Of a DNA stretch of 64,000 nt, positions 57,812 to 64,000 are shown one piece after another. Source of the stretch: Candidatus Zixiibacteriota bacterium (GTDB lineage: Bacteria > Zixibacteria > MSB-5A5 > GN15 > JACZUZ01); the NCBI GenBank assembly GCA_024280775.1, contig JAJRPM010000004.1:1-64000 (forward strand), given 5' to 3'. The notes beneath the pieces are model-generated. The model worked only from the letters and a program-made list of their open reading frames with translations, ran no database searches and was not told where the DNA came from. Made by a program: the position numbers and the translations under genes. How positions within the stretch are numbered: position 1 is the stretch's first letter; every line of letters begins with the position of its first letter.

Positions 57812-57887
57812 GTAGGGGCGTCGTTTCGGCGCCCTTATGCTATTGAAATGAAATGAAACGAAAAGGGCGCCGAAACGACGCCCCTAC
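57812..57887. repeat. 25-bp perfect inverted repeat (long hairpin element)
   Basis: The arms 57812-57836 and 57863-57887 are perfectly complementary, with a 26-nt A-rich spacer (core GTAGGGGCGTCGTTTCGGC). It lies in the 318-bp region between divergent tpiA and the gene at 58070. No open frame or promoter is evident within it. It looks like a mobile or dispersed palindrome rather than a terminator, since no gene ends here. Confidence 0.85.
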
Positions 57888-58069
57888 AGAAGCAAGCATA
57901 ACCAGAATCAAATAGGCAACATATTTACCCCCAATAATTCTCCTTGCCAAAGCGCCTTTCAAACCATAAATTGACTTTGATATTATCACTGCGCCCAATT
58001 GCCGCTACGACGCAAGTTGACTACTACCAATAATCTCGTATTTCCCTCACGAGACATGGAGGTTGGCGC

Positions 58070-61000
58070 ATGAAACTATTTCTAAGTAACCGCTTTTCCC
58101 GTTTAGTATTCGCTTCTCTATTGTTGTTAGTTTTCTCTGCGAATTCCGCCCTCAGTATCGACAAAGACACTTCAGAGAAACTACGACTACAGGCAATCAA
58201 CACAATCCGCTACGTATTGCCAGTTGATGGACTGAAATCCTCCGCTACCGGACGCTCTGATGCGGGGCAATTTCTGGGCGCCACTTCGGCTAGCTCGAAT
58301 CTTGGTTGCACGCCGGGACTTCAGGATGCAACTAGAGGTTTGACAATTGGCTGTACGTATTTTGATTTCCAGCGCAACGGCTCTATGAATCGGATGGTTG
58401 TGACCAATGAACCGGGACATATCCTTAACTTCACATGGACCAATCAAGATAACAATTCAGCTACGGGAAGCGTAACCGTTTACTACGAGGGTTATGACCC
58501 ATCTATTGGAACTCTATCAGATGGAACCGGTGGAATCTGCTTGAACTGTGGAATCATTCCTCCCAATCACGCGGGGTTCCCATCAATGGATACTCGCGGC
58601 GCCAACGGTCTTGCTGTTCATGTCCACCAATGGGATCCAGCTTTCGGAGTGGGTGGTACTTTCAATACCTGGATTTTCTATAATTCTACTCCCGGACTCG
58701 CGGATTTCGTCGGCCAGATACTTGACACTGCCGTTGTCAATACCTTCATGCTTGGCAATGCCACTGAACTAAAATGGCCAGCCGTAGCATATACGAATGA
58801 CGGCGCAGGTACGGAGGTCACTCACGTCTTGATATTTAGTAACCGCACGGATGCTGATGGACGGATTCTCTACACGCGCAAAGTTGGAATCGGATCTGCT
58901 GGTGTATGGGATACTCCAATCGAGGTTGGCGCTGGCGGGTTTCATCTTAGCGGAGCTATTACCGCATCACGAAAAGCCGGTTCTCAAAAAGTTGTGATTG
59001 CCGCGGCGCTTGGGCGTGGTGATGGAACGCAGTTTGGCGGCTATTTGCGGCGCTTCAATGGTCAAATCTCAGGACAGTCTGACAATGATATTTTCTATAT
59101 GGAATCCAATGACGCCGGAGCTTCATGGAGTCAACTGAGCAATGTCACTAGGCGCCCGGATTCACTGGCGCACCCCGGTGATCCGATTTTCCAGTTCGCG
59201 GCCGGAACCAAACTCGATGTGCTTTATGACCAGGCGGATGTATTTCATATTGTATGGCAAGCGGCGGTTTGGAATGGTTATCAGGGGCCGTTTACTATGC
59301 AGGGGCGGTTGTTCCACTACGATCCCCTCAATGACAAGATTCGTGTAGTGCATGATTTTGTGTGGAATCAGACAAAGTGTAATGGAGGATTGTTTAACCT
59401 CAACGCCACCAATCCGCAAATCTCCGAGTGTGACAACAAACTCTATGTGACATTTGAACAGTTTAATGATATTCCAAGCGGTATTGAAGATGATTGCAGT
59501 CAGCGAGCATCGTCATCACCTAACGGCGCAGCCAATGGTGACATCTATGTCACCGTCTCTGACAATGGCGGTTTGAATTGGGACCTCAAACGAAACTTGA
59601 CTGCAACCTACACTCCCAACTGTGACACTATCACAGGCGGCGCTTTTCCCGACTGTGATTCGGATGTCTGGCACTCAACCACACGGTATGGTGTGAACAT
59701 TGATACAAACTTCGATGACTTTAATGCTATTGCGGACCTGAGCGCCAATATCGGCGGCTATGCGGGATCGAATTATTTGTTCGTGCAGTATGTCAGCGAC
59801 TCCGACCCTGGCGGAGCAGTCAACGCCGAAGGCGGCTGGACCAATAATTCGCTGAGGGTTTTCCGCTTCGGGTGTGTGGAGAAGGTTTCTAACCCCATTA
59901 TTAATCCTAATCAATTAGTGAGAATTTCAGATCCGGCATTTACGCCTCCAGGTGAGGACTCTCTTTTGAGTTGGGTACTGACGAACGTAAGTAACCAGCC
60001 CGCGAGCTACTCCATCTCTATCTTGAACGATGTTCCACCCGGGAATGTGACGGTAACGGGAGCGCCGTTGAATGGTGTAATCTCCGAAGGTGATCCTAAC
60101 TTCGTTTCATTTATCATAACCCTCAATGCGAACCTTGAGACACAATTACAACACGCGCACGCCGAAATAGTAGTTGACGGCGACCTCATAGGAGCGCCAT
60201 TTACAATTCCCATCGACTACACAATAGGGGACCTTGAACTACGCAAATTCGACACGCTAGGCAATCAACTGGTCTTCAGCAATCAAGGGGGAGCGGGATT
60301 GCAAAATAATGGTGGCGCTGATGGTCTAACAATGGACTTCCAAAACACGCCTGCGTCATTGGAGTGTGACACTACCGGCAACGCAGACAACTATCTCTTT
60401 GACGCATCGCCGATTGTCTCCTATAACAATGGACAGGTTGTTTCAGCGATGTTTAGCAATAGCATTGTAGATTCATTCCAATTCAGACCGCTAACCCCTC
60501 CCTCATCGGATGAGGTTTCCAACCCTGATTGGTATTTGGGGAATTCGGGACAGTTCACGACTCAGGACTCTACGCTATGTTTCAGCATTGATTGGTTTTC
60601 TCCAAAGCCAACGATTTTCTCCAATCCTAACTGGAAAATCGTAATCGGTCAGGTGTGCTATTACAACAACTCATCCTCACCAATAGACAGCGTATTCTGC
60701 GCCTATGCCTGGGATTGGGATGTGCCTTCGGATACTGGGGCTCGAAATACTTCGAAAATCGATATAGACAACTTCGCGATTGTAATGCGCGGCGCTGAAT
60801 ATAGTCAGGATACAGGAAACACAACGTGCATTCCAAACAACGAACGCTATGCCGCAGTGATGTATGTTCCTACTACCACCAACTCACTGCCTGATTATAC
60901 TGACGGTGGTAGTGGCGTAATGGGAGTCGGCTTCCAGTCGCTATACACTCGCGACAATGATTCATTTGTAGGAGGAGACTGGGAACATACGAAACTGGAT

Positions 61001-61456
61001 AGCGCTCTGCGGTCAATAAGTGGTTTCTCCACCTACAATAGCGCAGCTCCTGACAGTCAGGAAGTTGATTTGCATCTGGTTCTCAATGGCGGCGCTTATC
61101 GTATTGACCCCGATGATTCGCTATACCTGACTTTCATCATGATTACCGGCATAGGTGACTCGGCTAGTTACGTTGCATGTGCCAGTTTAGCCAAACTCCT
61201 TAAACCTCCGACAACACCGGCATGGGCGGTTGATTGTTGTGACACACCCGGCGACTTCAACAACGACGGAGTATTCAACATCGCTGATGTAACTGCCTGC
61301 ATAGCGCGTATTTTCAGTGGCGGCCCGCCTCCGTCATGTATGGATGAAGCTGACGCCAACGGAGATAATGCAGTGAACATTGCCGATTGCACTTACGCGA
61401 TAGCGCGTATTTTCTCTGGCGGCTCAGCGCCGGTGTGTGGCACGACCGGACATTAA
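58070..61456 (+). CDS. large secreted protein with dockerin-like tail, family unknown
   Basis: The 1128-aa product has a signal peptide (about 1-30) and a long Asn/Asp-rich beta region. Residues about 180-620 contain Asp-box-like pieces (ESNDAGASWSQL, VSDNGGLNWDLKR), suggesting a sialidase-type propeller without identifiable catalytic residues. Residues about 625-720 look Ig-like, the next 330 residues form one or two further beta domains with several Cys, and residues about 1054-1128 are the double dockerin-like module ending CGTTGH. GGAGG lies 8 nt before the ATG. The gene stands on the opposite strand between gap and tpiA. Confidence 0.87.
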   Translation: MKLFLSNRFSRLVFASLLLLVFSANSALSIDKDTSEKLRLQAINTIRYVLPVDGLKSSATGRSDAGQFLGATSASSNLGCTPGLQDATRGLTIGCTYFDFQRNGSMNRMVVTNEPGHILNFTWTNQDNNSATGSVTVYYEGYDPSIGTLSDGTGGICLNCGIIPPNHAGFPSMDTRGANGLAVHVHQWDPAFGVGGTFNTWIFYNSTPGLADFVGQILDTAVVNTFMLGNATELKWPAVAYTNDGAGTEVTHVLIFSNRTDADGRILYTRKVGIGSAGVWDTPIEVGAGGFHLSGAITASRKAGSQKVVIAAALGRGDGTQFGGYLRRFNGQISGQSDNDIFYMESNDAGASWSQLSNVTRRPDSLAHPGDPIFQFAAGTKLDVLYDQADVFHIVWQAAVWNGYQGPFTMQGRLFHYDPLNDKIRVVHDFVWNQTKCNGGLFNLNATNPQISECDNKLYVTFEQFNDIPSGIEDDCSQRASSSPNGAANGDIYVTVSDNGGLNWDLKRNLTATYTPNCDTITGGAFPDCDSDVWHSTTRYGVNIDTNFDDFNAIADLSANIGGYAGSNYLFVQYVSDSDPGGAVNAEGGWTNNSLRVFRFGCVEKVSNPIINPNQLVRISDPAFTPPGEDSLLSWVLTNVSNQPASYSISILNDVPPGNVTVTGAPLNGVISEGDPNFVSFIITLNANLETQLQHAHAEIVVDGDLIGAPFTIPIDYTIGDLELRKFDTLGNQLVFSNQGGAGLQNNGGADGLTMDFQNTPASLECDTTGNADNYLFDASPIVSYNNGQVVSAMFSNSIVDSFQFRPLTPPSSDEVSNPDWYLGNSGQFTTQDSTLCFSIDWFSPKPTIFSNPNWKIVIGQVCYYNNSSSPIDSVFCAYAWDWDVPSDTGARNTSKIDIDNFAIVMRGAEYSQDTGNTTCIPNNERYAAVMYVPTTTNSLPDYTDGGSGVMGVGFQSLYTRDNDSFVGGDWEHTKLDSALRSISGFSTYNSAAPDSQEVDLHLVLNGGAYRIDPDDSLYLTFIMITGIGDSASYVACASLAKLLKPPTTPAWAVDCCDTPGDFNNDGVFNIADVTACIARIFSGGPPPSCMDEADANGDNAVNIADCTYAIARIFSGGSAPVCGTTGH

Positions 61457-61487
61457 CACGCTGGCTCTAAAACCTTATAGAAAATAA

Positions 61488-61516
61488 AGGCTCCGCTATC
61501 AATGATAGCGGAGCCT
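61488..61516 (-). terminator. intrinsic terminator of gap
   Basis: A 13-bp stem AGGCTCCGCTATC/GATAGCGGAGCCT with a 3-nt loop. On the minus strand it follows the gap stop by about 30 nt and runs into TTTATTTT. It may also stop plus-strand transcripts from 58070-61456. Confidence 0.88.
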
Positions 61517-61547
61517 CTGTCAATCTGTGTATTCGGTAAGAACAGAG

Positions 61548-62597
<1,050 letters not shown>

Positions 62598-62690
62598 TTA
62601 CTAATACAAATTCTCATTGGTGTGACAGGTAAATCTCACAAGATGAAAACTAACTTCTTGCATTGTTGTCTGAGTCTATTTCCTATCCAC

Positions 62691-63395
62691 CTATTTTTTC
62701 TTGGCTCCGGTTCCCGGTATGATATACGAAACCCCTGCAGTAATAGAATACCCAGAATAATCCTGCAGTCCCAAGAATTTGCCGGAGCCAAAATCAATTT
62801 TGTAGAATTTCGCCGCGGTCGAAATCGCAATTGTCTCGGCAACTGGAATATCAATACCGGCGCCTATTACATAATTCAAATCAGTAGCGGTCTTGCTGGC
62901 CGAAGTGAAACTACGGAAACTCGATCCGGTTTGGCTACCAATATAGAGACCTGCTCCGCCCAATATATAGGGATAAAGCTTCCCCAAACCGAAGCCACCC
63001 AAGGGATATACTCGCAGGGCTACCTGTATCGGATAGATATTGATTTGTCCGGTAAAAGAATTACCAGTTGCGGTGATGTCACTGCGATTGGAAACTCCCA
63101 GACCAACATCGGCGCGAAAGAAATTTGAGAGTGCGTGGCTATAATGCAACTCGCCATAGAGATTAGCGCTGGAGACCTTTTGGTCTAAACCTGTAATACT
63201 GATTGCGGTTCCATCATCGCCAGTATTCACCCAAACGCCTACTCGTCCGCCCATCATATCTTTACCACCAAACGGCCCGGCTGTAGCATTTGTCCCAAAG
63301 CAAGCGCCAAGAACTACTGCAAACGCGAATACAACTCGAAAGCGAAATTGACTCTCTTGCCCGTTCTTCAGACTGCTCTTCTTATCGTTTTTCAT
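62691..63395 (-). CDS. small outer-membrane beta-barrel protein
   Basis: The 234-aa product has a long basic N-terminal region and a signal peptide (cleaving near NATA|GPFGG, about residue 40). An eight-strand OmpX/OmpW-like barrel follows (GGRVGVWVNTG ... YPYILGGAGLYIGS ... GYSITAGVSYIIPG). The last residues are GTGAKKK, so the usual terminal aromatic lies a few residues before the end. GGAGGAG precedes the ATG. No function is known; such barrels are common abundant envelope proteins. Confidence 0.82.
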   Translation of the reverse strand: MKNDKKSSLKNGQESQFRFRVVFAFAVVLGACFGTNATAGPFGGKDMMGGRVGVWVNTGDDGTAISITGLDQKVSSANLYGELHYSHALSNFFRADVGLGVSNRSDITATGNSFTGQINIYPIQVALRVYPLGGFGLGKLYPYILGGAGLYIGSQTGSSFRSFTSASKTATDLNYVIGAGIDIPVAETIAISTAAKFYKIDFGSGKFLGLQDYSGYSITAGVSYIIPGTGAKKK

Positions 63396-63704
63396 ATCAT
63401 CTTCTCCTCCGGCTCAATTGGCTATAGTGTTTACTCGTAATGTCGTCTAAAACCCCAGACCTCCAAAGACTACAACCGCAAGATGTACTAATATGAGCCG
63501 GAAGCGCTCATAATATTCTCCCATATTATTTTTCTGCTTCGCTCATTTTGCCGCTAAAAACTCCCGAAATTGAGAGAGGCTACTAAAGAAGCGTCCCTCT
63601 GGAGAGTTTTCATGGCTCTGAGCCACCACAATTTGTGAAAAAAATCACAAAAGTCAAGGATTACAGGAAGGCTCTCGGGTAACGACGAGGAAGTCTATGC
63701 CGAG
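63396..63704. other. intergenic stretch with no assigned content
   Basis: 309 bp between the barrel gene and the end of the next minus-strand gene. It probably carries the barrel promoter. No terminator hairpin for the upstream gene is obvious. Confidence 0.4.
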
Positions 63705-64000
63705 TTAGTCACGGGCCGGATGATGGAGGATCAGTCTCCGGTGGGGATAATCTAGAGTTACTTTGTATTTGTCCAGGAATCCATTGCCGAGGTTACCGGC
63801 GAGCAGTTTTGAGGCGGCGATTCCTGCCGAACCATCAATTATCCATGCAGGTTGATTGGATATACTCAAAGTCCCAACCCCGAAATTCGTTATAGTAACT
63901 GTCTTCGTGGCTAGGGAACCGCCTACCCCTCCTACGTAGCCCTTGTCATTGGGAGACCCTCTTTCTGGAAGGTCCTCAAGCGAGTTGGCGCGAATAAAAG
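63705..64000 (-). CDS. retropepsin-like aspartic protease, C-terminal end (gene runs off the window)
   Basis: The last 97 codons of a minus-strand gene. The translation contains a DGSAGIAASKLLAGNLGNGF stretch followed by LDKYKVTLDYPHRRLIL. This matches the end of bacterial gag-type (clan AA) aspartyl proteases, where the hydrophobic-hydrophobic-Gly-N-x-F and VTLDYPRRRL motifs close the second lobe. The catalytic DTG should lie beyond the right edge. In bacteria such domains are often paired with a PDZ domain. The frame is open to the window end. Confidence 0.7.
   Translation of the reverse strand, partial: FIRANSLEDLPERGSPNDKGYVGGVGGSLATKTVTITNFGVGTLSISNQPAWIIDGSAGIAASKLLAGNLGNGFLDKYKVTLDYPHRRLILHHPARD

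Noticed and set aside
7236-61456. A cellulosome
   Set aside because: Dockerin-like tails are abundant, but there is no scaffoldin, cellulose-binding module or glycoside hydrolase in the window, so a cellulosome claim is not supported.

Overview
The window looks like a chromosomal segment of a diderm (Gram-negative) bacterium with moderate G+C. Outer-membrane beta-barrels ending in Phe, several lipoproteins and many Sec-exported proteins support this. Eleven loci end in the same Cys-flanked pair of dockerin-like calcium-binding motifs (CC-x-x-PGDAN-x-D-x-x-x-NIADV ... GGPAPxCG). From memory that signature is typical of Zixibacteria and related FCB-group lineages. This assignment is inference; the partial 16S rRNA at the left edge would settle it. 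None of the five tRNA genes encodes its 3' CCA. No integrase, transposase, prophage or CRISPR array is visible.

Layout. 1-1360: 5' part of a 16S rRNA gene (minus strand) with boxA and a perfect-consensus promoter. 1.7-7.1 kb: receiver protein, tRNA-Thr, tRNA-Phe, a small membrane protein, a zinc-less ROK kinase, an outer-membrane barrel and an unusual tRNA-His. 7.2-13 kb: secreted metalloprotease, Pit phosphate transporter, PAP2 phosphatase. 13.5-21 kb: a beta-propeller protein, then a six-gene set, pgsB-pgsC-pgsW, a tiny membrane ORF, a periplasmic protein and a basic outer-membrane barrel, which reads as a diderm poly-gamma-glutamate (or similar polyamide) synthesis and export system. 21-29 kb: tRNA-Leu, rpmG, a DUF4188 protein, a hydrolase/methyltransferase/glycosyltransferase run and a DUF2339 membrane protein. 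29-41 kb: a dense group of secreted proteins with the dockerin-like tail (tandem paralogues, a FG-GAP/thrombospondin-3 protein, a subtilase, a DUF1028 protein) with one Na+/H+ antiporter. 41.5-45.3 kb: a serB-serA-serC operon plus a lipoprotein. 45.5-50 kb: pepF, then about 1.2 kb of palindromic repeats and a duplicated gene end, then a TlpA-like lipoprotein. 50-56 kb: lipoprotein, polysaccharide deacetylase, two receiver proteins, second subtilase. 56-62.5 kb: tpiA-secG-tRNA-Leu(GAG) and gap, separated by an opposite-strand secreted protein, with no pgk. 62.7-64 kb: a small outer-membrane barrel and the end of an aspartic protease gene.

Together the genes describe a cell that invests heavily in its envelope: surface proteases and propellers carrying one common C-terminal tag, a probable anionic polymer export route, and housekeeping loci (rRNA, serine synthesis, glycolysis, SecG) in between. 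The strongest candidates for something not well described are the diderm Pgs operon with its own outer-membrane barrel, the tRNA-His lacking an encoded G-1, and the tagged surface proteome.
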